Assembly: GCA_964622545.1 (NCBI GenBank)
Contig: CAZUQM010000001.1
Span: forward strand, 310,001 to 374,000
Length of the DNA: 64,000 bases
Source of the DNA: JAFGLZ01 sp964622545
GTDB taxonomy: Bacteria > Planctomycetota > Phycisphaerae > UBA1845 > JAFGLZ01
Direction of reading: 5' to 3'
Shown: positions 25,796-33,480 of the stretch, in pieces
Layout: the number at the start of each line of letters is the position of its first letter
How positions within the stretch are numbered: position 1 is the stretch's first letter
The notes under the pieces: generated by a model
What the model was told of the DNA's origin: nothing
The model's database searches: none
What the model saw: the letters and a program-made list of their open reading frames with translations, nothing else
Program-made: the position numbers and the translations under genes

Positions 25796-27067
25796 ATGGC
25801 TACCACCGAACAGGACCTGCCCACCTACGTCGCGACCCTTGCGACCACCGGGCTGACCGCGAGCCGATCGCTGGCCACGCTGCCCGGCAAGGTCCGCGAC
25901 GAGGCCCTGTTGAGCATGGCCCGCACGCTCCGCGAGCGCGCCGCGGACATCGCCAAGGCCAACGCCAACGACCTGGCCGCGGCCAGGGAGAACAACCTCA
26001 CCTCGGCCATGATCGACCGGCTCACGCTCGACGAGGCCCGCGTCGACAAGATGGCCCGAGCCGTGGAGGAGGTCGCGGCCCAGCCCGACCCGATCGGCCA
26101 GACGATCTCGGCCTACAACACGCCCAGCGGTTTGCGCGTGGAGAAGCGGCGCGTGCCCATCGGCGTGGTCGCGATCATCTACGAGTCGCGTCCGAACGTG
26201 ACCAGCGACGCGGCCAGCCTCTGCATCAAGAGCGGCAACGCCGTCATCCTGCGGGGCGGAAAGGAGTCGATCCACAGCAACCGGGCGATCGGCGAGGCCA
26301 TCAGCGAGGCCATGACCGCCGCCGGCATCGACCCCCATGCCGTGCAGGTCGTGCAGACCACCGACCGGGCGCTCGTGCCTTTGCTCGTCAAGCAGGACGG
26401 CTACCTCAGCGTGGTGATTCCCCGCGGCGGCGAGGGGCTGATTCGCTCGGTCGTGGCCGAGGCCACCGTGCCCGTCCTGAAGCACTACACGGGCAACTGC
26501 CACGTTTACGTCCACGGCGACTGCGACTACGCCATGGCCGAGAAGATCGTCCTGAACGCCAAGCTGCAGCGGCCCGGCGTGTGCAACGCGGCCGAGACGA
26601 TCCTCTTCGATCGCATGATCGCGGGCGACTACCTGCCCAAGATCGGTAAGAAGCTCCTCGACGCCGGCTGCGAGATCCGCGGCTGCGAGACGACGTGCGA
26701 GCTGTTCAGCGGGGCCAAGCCCGCCGCCGATCAGGACTGGGCCGACGAATACCTCGATCTGATCGTCGCGTGCAAGGTCGTCGACGGGCTCGACGCGGCG
26801 GTGGATCACATCAACACCTACGGCTCGCACCACACTGACGCGATCCTGACCAACCACATCGCCGAGGCCGACCGGTTCGTGGCGGCCGTCGATTCGTCCA
26901 GCGTGATGGTCAACTGCTCGACGCGGCTGAGCGACGGGGGCGTGTACGGGCTCGGCGCCGAGATCGGCATCAGCACCGACAAGCTGCATGCCCGCGGACC
27001 GATGGGTGCGGCCGACCTGACGACGTACAAGTACATCTGCACGGCGCATGGGATGGTGCGGGAGTAG
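25796..27067 (+). CDS. proA: Glutamate-5-semialdehyde dehydrogenase (gamma-glutamyl phosphate reductase), 423 aa
   Basis: Known: ProA reduces gamma-glutamyl phosphate to glutamate-5-semialdehyde with NADPH, the second step of proline synthesis, in the cytoplasm. Seen: VPIGVVAIIYESRPNVTSDAASLCIKSGN, the ALDH-fold catalytic cysteine in RPGVCNAAETILFD, and the family signature around STRLSDGGVYGLGAEIGISTDKLHARGPMG. Length is typical. AAGCGAGGA precedes the ATG. No proB is adjacent, so the gene stands alone here. A hairpin (CCCGCA-N6-TGCGGG) at about 27193 may end the transcript. Confidence 0.97.
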   Translation: MATTEQDLPTYVATLATTGLTASRSLATLPGKVRDEALLSMARTLRERAADIAKANANDLAAARENNLTSAMIDRLTLDEARVDKMARAVEEVAAQPDPIGQTISAYNTPSGLRVEKRRVPIGVVAIIYESRPNVTSDAASLCIKSGNAVILRGGKESIHSNRAIGEAISEAMTAAGIDPHAVQVVQTTDRALVPLLVKQDGYLSVVIPRGGEGLIRSVVAEATVPVLKHYTGNCHVYVHGDCDYAMAEKIVLNAKLQRPGVCNAAETILFDRMIAGDYLPKIGKKLLDAGCEIRGCETTCELFSGAKPAADQDWADEYLDLIVACKVVDGLDAAVDHINTYGSHHTDAILTNHIAEADRFVAAVDSSSVMVNCSTRLSDGGVYGLGAEIGISTDKLHARGPMGAADLTTYKYICTAHGMVRE

Positions 27068-27362
27068 GGAATATGGTCCTCGGTAGTCTGTGCTTCTGGC
27101 ACGGCCTGTGTGCTTCCGCGAGACCCGTGAGAAGCCGATCGGCGCTGCCAGCCGCGAAGCACGCTCAAGCTCGTTAGCTCAGGGCTATGGCCGCCCGCAT
27201 CTGCATGCGGGTCTCAGGGATCTGATTCTCAAAGGTATACCACTTGAGTGACGATATTGGGCAAGAAAGGAACCCTTGTCGCGGGTTGACCTGAATTGCC
27301 GCAGTTTCGCTGACTTCCCTCCCCGTGGTAGAATCAGAAGGACGAGACGAGGAGACGAAGCT

Positions 27363-28088
27363 ATGCCTGGGCAACGGGCAGTCGACAGAATGAAGACGCC
27401 GGAGGTGCTTGACAGGCCAATCTACGCCCTTGCCCAGGCCAGCCACATCGTGAACCTGCATCATAGTCGAGTTCGCAGGTGGCTACTTGGATACACGTAC
27501 TCTCGAGAGGATTCCAAGGGCCAGATCCGAACTCGACGGCAGCAACCAGTGGTTCAGCGTCGCGCGACCGGAGACAGCCCTTTCGCATCCTTCCTGGATG
27601 TGGTCGATTTGCTGTTCGTCAAGGCCTTTCTTGATAGAGGGCACAAGCTTCAACAGATTCGTGAAGCACTGAACGAAGCACGTACCATACTCGGGACCAC
27701 CCATTTCGCCAGACAGGATTTCTTCTCCGACGGCAGAAGCATCTACTTGAAAGTCGAGAAGGAAGGGCCTGATGCCATGATGGCCCTTCTTGAAGGTGGT
27801 CAGTGGGTCATTGCGCCGATCATCCTTCAATTGGCGGAACAGATCGTTTTCGAAGATGACACCGGTTATGCTCGGCAATGGTATCCTTTGGGCAAGAACG
27901 GAAACGTCTTGGTCGACCCGACTCTATCCTTCGGTAAGCCGATCATCACAGGACGTCGTATCGATACCCGAACCATATACGAGTGCTACAAGGCCGAGCG
28001 CGAAGACGCTCAGCGAGTTGCTGAATGGTTCGACATCAAGCCAGAAGAAGTCAATGCTGCTATTGCGTTCGAGGAACGAGCCGCATGA
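27363..28088 (+). CDS. Antitoxin-like DNA-binding protein with DUF433 domain, 241 aa
   Basis: Seen: residues about 12-60 form a MerR-like winged helix (IYALAQASHIVNLHHSRVRRWLLGYTY). The C-terminal 60 residues are DUF433 (LSFGKPIITGRRIDTRTIYECYKAEREDAQRVAEWFDIKPEEVNAAIAFE). Known: DUF433 proteins are antitoxins encoded just before PIN-like DUF5615 toxins. The ATGA overlap with the next gene fits. GACGAGGAG precedes the ATG; a TAGAAT near 27330 may be the -10 element. Lower GC than neighbours, which suggests transfer. The long form (DNA-binding part plus DUF433) implies autoregulation, by inference. Confidence 0.8.
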   Translation: MPGQRAVDRMKTPEVLDRPIYALAQASHIVNLHHSRVRRWLLGYTYSREDSKGQIRTRRQQPVVQRRATGDSPFASFLDVVDLLFVKAFLDRGHKLQQIREALNEARTILGTTHFARQDFFSDGRSIYLKVEKEGPDAMMALLEGGQWVIAPIILQLAEQIVFEDDTGYARQWYPLGKNGNVLVDPTLSFGKPIITGRRIDTRTIYECYKAEREDAQRVAEWFDIKPEEVNAAIAFEERAA

Positions 28089-28465
28089 AGTTCTTCTTTG
28101 ACGCCAACACCAGCCCGAGACTGGCAAAAGCACTGAGGACACTTGGTGAAGGGGCTGTGCACTCCACCGGTAGCTTCTCGCATGACACCCCGGACGAAGA
28201 CCTGATCAAGCACATAGGAAGAGCGGGGCAAGTCCTGGTCACGAGAGACAAGTGGATGCATAGAAACCCGGCGCAAAGGGACCTGCTGAAGAAACACAAA
28301 GTTCGCGTCTTCTTCGTGCCGGGAAACCTGAGGATTTGTGAAGAAGTCCAGTTTCTTGCCAGGCAGTGGCCGAAGATCAAGCACCACGCTCACGATATGG
28401 CCGGGCCCATGGCGTACGTTGTCCCCAAAAGGGGCAATCGGTTCAGGGAGGTCTCGCTGGGGTAG
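28085..28465 (+). CDS. PIN-like toxin, DUF5615/Mut7-C type, 126 aa
   Basis: Seen: MKFFFDANTSPRLAKALRTLGEGAVHSTGSFSHDTPDEDLIKHIGRAGQVLVTRDKWM, the DUF5615 fold with acidic residues at FFDAN, DEDL and TRD that would bind metal in a PIN-type nuclease. Known: such proteins are predicted ribonuclease toxins paired with DUF433 antitoxins. Start overlaps the antitoxin stop by four bases (ATGA), so translation is coupled. Ends 37 nt from the convergent gfo gene. Activity is not shown by sequence alone. Confidence 0.8.
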   Translation: MKFFFDANTSPRLAKALRTLGEGAVHSTGSFSHDTPDEDLIKHIGRAGQVLVTRDKWMHRNPAQRDLLKKHKVRVFFVPGNLRICEEVQFLARQWPKIKHHAHDMAGPMAYVVPKRGNRFREVSLG

Positions 28466-28502
28466 CGGGTTACTGAGTCGGGCGCTGAGCCGCACCGACC
28501 AT

Positions 28503-29663
28503 TTATTCCTCAATCAAATACGGCCTCGCCCGCTCAGCACCCACTTGCTCGACGAGGAAGTCGTTGATGTGGATCGTCTTGCCGACCAGGGCGTGGCCGT
28601 CGCGCATCGGCGTGCCGCCCGCGATCGACGCATCCACCGCGTTGCCCATGAGCGTCGCGTAGAGCCCGTTCATGCCGAACGTGTCGGGATGCTCGTCGGG
28701 GCTGAGCGGCTCGTTTCGGTGCCGAAGGATCTCCATCAACCCCTCGCCCGGACTCTCGACGGCGTAGCCGCGGTAGTGGTCGCCTAGCTTATGCAGGAAG
28801 TTCGGATTGATGCAGCGATTGCCCTCGCTGGACAGGTCGCGCCAGCCGCGGTCGGTCGTGTCGAGCGTGATATAGCCCTTCGAGCATTGCAGCGTCATGC
28901 CTTGCACCGTCAGGGCCGGTGCGCCCTTGGGCAGGTTCCAGCTCACCACGAACGAGAAGCTCGCCCCGCCGGTCATGATGAAGTCGGCCTTGACGGCGTC
29001 CAGCGTGTCCACGCCCTGGGCGGCCACCTCGTCCTTGTAGGCCGTCGCGCGGACCTCGAGCGGCTCGAGGCCCGTGACGAACCGCATCACGTCGAAGAAG
29101 TGCACGCCGAGGAACCAGACCGGGCTGCTCTTGGCGGCCAGGTCGGACTTGAAGAACGTGCCGACCGGCACGCTGATCTCGTCCTGCATCCACGAGTACG
29201 TCGACTGCACGACGCCGTAGTGGCCCGACAGCACCCGCTCGCGCAGGGCGAGATGGACCGGGTCGAACCGTTTGTGGAAGTCGACGATGACGGCTCGTCG
29301 CTTCTCGCGGGCCTTCTCGACGATGTCGACGGCCTCGGACGTCAGCATGCACAGGGGTTTCTCGACCAGCACGTCGAGCCCCGCGTCCAACGCGTCGAGC
29401 ACGATCCGCGTGTGGACGTGGTCGGGTGTGACGATCGCCACCGCGTCCAGGCCGGCCTCGGTGAACATCTTCGTGTGGTCGGTGTACGTCTTGGCGCCCG
29501 GGCACTTCGGCGCCAGCTCGGCGAGGCGCTCTTCGCTCAGGTCGCAGATGCCGGCTAGCTCGAGCTTGTCGCTGTAGGCCGTCTCGTAGTAGCAGGGCAA
29601 GTGGGCGATCTCGACGAACCGACCCAAACCGACCAATCCCAATCGCAGTTTCTGATTGCTCAT
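28503..29663 (-). CDS. Gfo/Idh/MocA family oxidoreductase, 386 aa
   Basis: Seen: N-terminal Rossmann domain LRLGLVGLGRFVEIAHLP, the conserved VEKPLCM (the EKP lysine motif) at about residue 100, and a C-terminal alpha/beta domain with PVWFLGVHFFDVMRFVTG. Known: these NAD(P)-dependent enzymes oxidise or reduce sugars and inositols. No signal peptide. GAGGGAG precedes the ATG. Starts 12 nt after purM on the same strand, so probably co-transcribed with it, an unusual partner; the substrate is not indicated. Confidence 0.9.
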   Translation of the reverse strand: MSNQKLRLGLVGLGRFVEIAHLPCYYETAYSDKLELAGICDLSEERLAELAPKCPGAKTYTDHTKMFTEAGLDAVAIVTPDHVHTRIVLDALDAGLDVLVEKPLCMLTSEAVDIVEKAREKRRAVIVDFHKRFDPVHLALRERVLSGHYGVVQSTYSWMQDEISVPVGTFFKSDLAAKSSPVWFLGVHFFDVMRFVTGLEPLEVRATAYKDEVAAQGVDTLDAVKADFIMTGGASFSFVVSWNLPKGAPALTVQGMTLQCSKGYITLDTTDRGWRDLSSEGNRCINPNFLHKLGDHYRGYAVESPGEGLMEILRHRNEPLSPDEHPDTFGMNGLYATLMGNAVDASIAGGTPMRDGHALVGKTIHINDFLVEQVGAERARPYLIEE

Positions 29664-29675
29664 CGTGCTCCCTCG

Positions 29676-30743
29676 TCACCGACTGAAGCGAACGCCAGGT
29701 GCCCCACGACGGACCACGCCGATCTCATACGCCCGCTCGCCAGCTCTCTCCAACCGCCTGATCACCGCCCGGGCAAACGTCGGCCTGACGATCAGCACAT
29801 AGCCGATGCCCATGTTGAACACGCGGAACATCTCGTCCTCGTTCACGCCCAGCGACCCGAGCCACTCGAACACCGGCGGGACGGGCCAACTGCCGCGATG
29901 CAGCGTCGCGCCGCACCCGTCCGGCAGGCACCGCGGGATGTTGCCGGGCAACCCGCCGCCCGTGATGTGCGCCATGGCCCGCACCGGCCGCTTGAGCTTG
30001 TACGCATGCAGCAAATCGATCACAGGCCTCACGTAGATCCGCGTCGGGGTCAGTAGGGCCTCGCCGACCGTCTGGTCCAGCTCCTCTACGCCATCGGTCA
30101 CCTTCAGGCCCGCCTGGTCGAACACCAGCCTCCGCACCAGCGAGTAGCCGTTCGAGTGGATCCCGTCCGAAGCCAAGCCGATGATCACGTCGTCCGGCTC
30201 GGCCCGCTGGGCGCCCTGCAGCCGCTTCAGCTCGACCACGCCGAGGGCGAAGCCCGCGAGGTCGAAATCGTCGTTGCGGTACATGTCGGGCATCTCGGCC
30301 GTCTCGCCGCCGAGCAGCACGCAGTCGGCCTGCTGGCAGCCGGCGACGATGCCGCGGACGATGTCGGCGCACCGCTCGGGCTCGAGCTTGTTGACGGCCA
30401 TGTAGTCGAGGAACAGCAGCGGCTCGGCCTCGCAGGTGAGCATGTCGTTGACGCTCATCGCGACCAGGTCAATGCCGACCGTGTCGATCCGCCCGGCTTG
30501 GATCGCCACCAGCACCTTCGTGCCCACGCCGTCGGTGCAGGCCACCAACACCGGATCACGGTAGTTGCGGCGGAACAGCCGCTCGTTGAAGTCGAGCCGG
30601 AGCATCCCTGCGAACGAACCGTGACCGCCGACCACGCGCGGCCCGTACGTCCGTCGCACGAGCGGGGCGATCAGCTCGACCATGCGGTCGCCCGCGTCGA
30701 TGTCCACGCCGGAGTCTTTGTAGGTCAGCGGCTTCTTGGCCAT
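29676..30743 (-). CDS. purM: Phosphoribosylformylglycinamidine cyclo-ligase, 355 aa
   Basis: Known: PurM (AIR synthetase) closes the imidazole ring in step 5 of purine synthesis using ATP. Seen: KPLTYKDSGVDIDAGDRMVELI at the start, VACTDGVGTKVLVAIQAGRIDTVGIDLVAMSVNDM, LLGGETAEMPDMY and HITGGGLPGNIPR, all family signatures. I chose the ATG at 30743 from family alignment; the 12-codon extension to 30779 would overlap the promoter. No Shine-Dalgarno is seen, and the -10 element ends 7 nt before the ATG. Confidence 0.95.
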   Translation of the reverse strand: MAKKPLTYKDSGVDIDAGDRMVELIAPLVRRTYGPRVVGGHGSFAGMLRLDFNERLFRRNYRDPVLVACTDGVGTKVLVAIQAGRIDTVGIDLVAMSVNDMLTCEAEPLLFLDYMAVNKLEPERCADIVRGIVAGCQQADCVLLGGETAEMPDMYRNDDFDLAGFALGVVELKRLQGAQRAEPDDVIIGLASDGIHSNGYSLVRRLVFDQAGLKVTDGVEELDQTVGEALLTPTRIYVRPVIDLLHAYKLKRPVRAMAHITGGGLPGNIPRCLPDGCGATLHRGSWPVPPVFEWLGSLGVNEDEMFRVFNMGIGYVLIVRPTFARAVIRRLERAGERAYEIGVVRRGAPGVRFSR

Positions 30744-30750
30744 GCCGCAT

Positions 30751-30779
30751 AACCTATCAGCGGCCCCCACCACCGGCAA
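30751..30779 (-). promoter_or_regulatory. Promoter of purM, leaderless geometry
   Basis: On the minus strand TTGCCG, 17 nt, TAGGTT, then 7 nt to the ATG. The expected start of transcription falls at or next to the first base of the start codon. Confidence 0.45.
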
Positions 30780-30807
30780 GCGACGGCCGTTAAGACCGAG
30801 CGCGGGC

Positions 30808-31719
30808 TCACCGGCTTGCCCCGAGGGTCATGAGCTCCTGAATCGCACCGGCCGGAGCGCCGTACTTGCTTACCATCTGGAGATTCTGATGCTCACCGTC
30901 TTCCTTGCGGGCGTAGATCGACCGCGTGCTGATGACCATCCCCACGACCGCGCCGCGATCGTTGAACACCGGTGCGCCACTGGACCCGCGCGCGAAGTCG
31001 GCCGAGATCGCCAGTCGTCGGACGTCCTTGCCGCCATACCGATGCACCACATACCGGCAGATCACGCCGGTCGTCAGGGTGTAGAACTGCTTGGCCGGGT
31101 GGCTGATCACCGTGACGGGCGAGCCCACCGGCTCGTCGACCGCCAGCGGCAGGGGCGCAAGGCGGGCGCCGTCAAGCTTCAGGATGGCCACGTCGTTGGC
31201 CGCATCGGCCGCGAGCACCTCGCGCACCGGATAGACCTTGCCCTCGGCCGTCATCGCCCCCATGCCCTTGCGATCGTCTGCCTTGACGACGTGGTAGTTC
31301 GTTGCGATCACGCCGCCGGGCGTCAGCGCGATACCGGCCGCTACCGACGCATGCCACTTCGGACACTTCGAGCACTTGTACAACGCCCCGACGATCAACA
31401 CCCCGGAACGGCGACGGCGATAGATCTCGGGCGGGCTCATTCGACGGCTTGTGACCAGCTTCGGCAGACGGAGCCGGCATCGTTTGCGCTCGAGCTGCTT
31501 GATGAGCTTCGCCTGAGGACTGGACCGACCGTCCTCCAACAGCTTCTCCAAACCCCATGTGAACCGGCGGGTGATATCACGATCGTCGACGACGGCGTCG
31601 GCTTGCTCTAGGGAAGCGGCCCGGCTGACAGCGACGGGAATGCCGAGTACCGCGACGGTAACGACGATCGTCACACGCTTCGGAACCCGTCTGGATCGCA
31701 TTATTGAGACGGCCACCAT
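30808..31719 (-). CDS. Secreted trypsin-like serine protease, 303 aa
   Basis: Seen: hydrophobic signal segment (VTIVVTVAVLGIPVAVSRAAS), then a chymotrypsin-fold domain with all three catalytic residues in context: ATNYHVV (His), NDVAILKL (Asp) and ARGSSGAPVFNDRG (Ser). A CxxC pair (YKCSKC) precedes the fold. No PDZ domain follows, so it is shorter than DegP/HtrA proteins. Known: such proteases act in periplasmic protein quality control or cleavage. Start may be 31719 or 31701 (MRSRRVPKR); the second gives a more usual basic N-region. Monocistronic; ends just upstream of the purM promoter. Confidence 0.8.
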   Translation of the reverse strand: MVAVSIMRSRRVPKRVTIVVTVAVLGIPVAVSRAASLEQADAVVDDRDITRRFTWGLEKLLEDGRSSPQAKLIKQLERKRCRLRLPKLVTSRRMSPPEIYRRRRSGVLIVGALYKCSKCPKWHASVAAGIALTPGGVIATNYHVVKADDRKGMGAMTAEGKVYPVREVLAADAANDVAILKLDGARLAPLPLAVDEPVGSPVTVISHPAKQFYTLTTGVICRYVVHRYGGKDVRRLAISADFARGSSGAPVFNDRGAVVGMVISTRSIYARKEDGEHQNLQMVSKYGAPAGAIQELMTLGASR

Positions 31720-31949
31720 TCCATTACCCTGAAAACACGTCCAGATGTCGCCCTATCACAGCCACCCTTCGCGTGACTAGAGGCTCATGCGGGGCTCTGT
31801 CAAGTAGTGAGCATATACAAGGACACTATATATTGTGGTCGCCTGGGCTGGACACCAAGGTAGAGGTGCACAATGGGAGCCCACGCTAAAGCGCGTCAAA
31901 TAGCCAGCAAATAAGAAGGAGCCACCGCAGCCGAGCTTCCGCAGTATTA

Positions 31950-33419
31950 TCAGGCCCAAAATGGTATATATCTAGCGAACTTCTTTGACGCACTTTCTGG
32001 ATCGTAGGGCTTTATGAAACCACCATTTACCGCGTCGGTTATGATGCGGGATATTTGGCTACTATTGCCGCTCGAAAGATTGAAGCGGTCCTTTAGAGTC
32101 TTATTTGTCATCTGCTTCCGCTCGACATACTGCAAGCATGCATGCAAATAGCAGGCTCGAATCTTGTCGGCTTTGTCCATTTCAGAAAAGGGCTTGTGCG
32201 CGAAAAGTACCGCCCGGGTCTGGCCCTCCACCACCTCGAACAACGGAGCGGGAAGGTGGTAGTGTTCAGTCTGGAAAACAACCTTGTCAACTCCGCTGCC
32301 CCTTTCCTCACAAATGCTCACCCTTCTCAGGAACGACGCCAGATCTTCGTTTCGTGATCGCGGGGGCGTGTCAAGGAACCTTTGGGTCTCCATCAGAGGT
32401 TCGCCAGGGTTGGTGATCTCAACGCGTCGATCGAAGACCTCGACCATGGGTCCTGCTCCGGTCATGGTGAAGTCTTGGTGAATGATTGCGTTGGCCACAA
32501 GTTCGCGTATGGCCACTTCGGGAAACACGGGCACGGATTCCCGAAAGGCTGATCCGATCTCTTCGCTTTCTGGCAGTATAGCCTTGAGGAATCCCATCAG
32601 ACCCTCGAACCCAGCTGCGTACCCTTTCTGCCCCTGATACTCTCGGGTAGTGGCTATCCTGCTTTCACCCTCGTTTTGGATGACGCGCACAGCCTTCCGG
32701 GCGAGGTGCTGAAACTCGGACAGATCCGTTGCGAACAGAATGGCGCCAAGGTTGAGTATATTCCACTTGCCGTGGCAGCCCTCGATCATATGGTCATCCG
32801 CCAGGCGTTCCAAGATTATGTCTCTCGTCTCTGGAAGTGGCATCTTGAGCAAGCTGAAGTAGGAAGGGTAATCGAGCAGTCCAAGGACTTCCCCACTGGT
32901 CAAGCCCGCGGCTGCCGGCTGCCTCTCGAACGGGGTTGTGTCGAAAACGCGCCAGAGCTCCCGTTCCTCTTCTGGGAAGTCCTTGAGCTTCTTCTTGTAC
33001 GATCCTATGCGAATGTACTCTGTCCCGCTGAATCGTACGGGATGATGTGCCGCCCGGGGGATTTCAATCAGCGACACCTGTTTCCCCTCAACCTCGAACT
33101 CTAAGAAGCGGAAACGAATCCTAGGCTTCACGAGATGCAGGAGCCAGTTCTCGAGCCTCTCGTTGCCCTTCTTGGCTTGGGTTGGCTTGAAGTTCGTGCC
33201 GACGACATCATGCGTGCTATTGTCTACACCCCAAACGAGATACGCATGTGACTTGCCGCATAAGGCCGCCGAGTTCGAGAGGGCTGAGACGTACTCCCCG
33301 ATATCCTGGGGGTTACTGTTGTCAACCTTGAACTCCACCCAGCCAGTCTCTTCTGGGAGAGCGCAGAGTTCGCGAAGCAATCCTACGAAGTACTCGTCCT
33401 GTCCCGTCCTTGATGTCAC
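31950..33419 (-). CDS. AlbA_2 (Schlafen-like) ATP-binding regulator, 489 aa
   Basis: Seen: N-terminal AlbA_2/Schlafen-type domain (WVEFKVDNSNPQDIGEYVSALSNSAAL, HAYLVWGVDN, HHPVRFSGTEYIRIGSYKK). A central GHKL-type ATPase region follows with IRELVANAIIHQDFT (Asn box) and EERGSGVDKVVF, then a C-terminal winged helix (MTNKTLKDRFNLSSGNSSQISRIITDAV). Known: such proteins are annotated as transcriptional regulators, some linked to phage defence. GTG start preceded by GAGGGAG. Codon use and GC are clearly lower than in neighbours, as is the 230-bp stretch behind it, so recent transfer is likely. No partner gene is adjacent. Confidence 0.8.
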   Translation of the reverse strand: MTSRTGQDEYFVGLLRELCALPEETGWVEFKVDNSNPQDIGEYVSALSNSAALCGKSHAYLVWGVDNSTHDVVGTNFKPTQAKKGNERLENWLLHLVKPRIRFRFLEFEVEGKQVSLIEIPRAAHHPVRFSGTEYIRIGSYKKKLKDFPEEERELWRVFDTTPFERQPAAAGLTSGEVLGLLDYPSYFSLLKMPLPETRDIILERLADDHMIEGCHGKWNILNLGAILFATDLSEFQHLARKAVRVIQNEGESRIATTREYQGQKGYAAGFEGLMGFLKAILPESEEIGSAFRESVPVFPEVAIRELVANAIIHQDFTMTGAGPMVEVFDRRVEITNPGEPLMETQRFLDTPPRSRNEDLASFLRRVSICEERGSGVDKVVFQTEHYHLPAPLFEVVEGQTRAVLFAHKPFSEMDKADKIRACYLHACLQYVERKQMTNKTLKDRFNLSSGNSSQISRIITDAVNGGFIKPYDPESASKKFARYIPFWA

Positions 33420-33480
33420 CCGTCTCCCTCAGGTGTTTCCAACGCCCCTCTTGGTTCTACACCCGTTGAGGGCGGGAAGC

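Noticed and set aside
27168..27215. tRNA-like segment with GTTAGCTCAGGG and a hairpin
   Set aside because: No acceptor stem or T-arm can be formed; only a CCCGCA/TGCGGG hairpin remains, probably behind proA.
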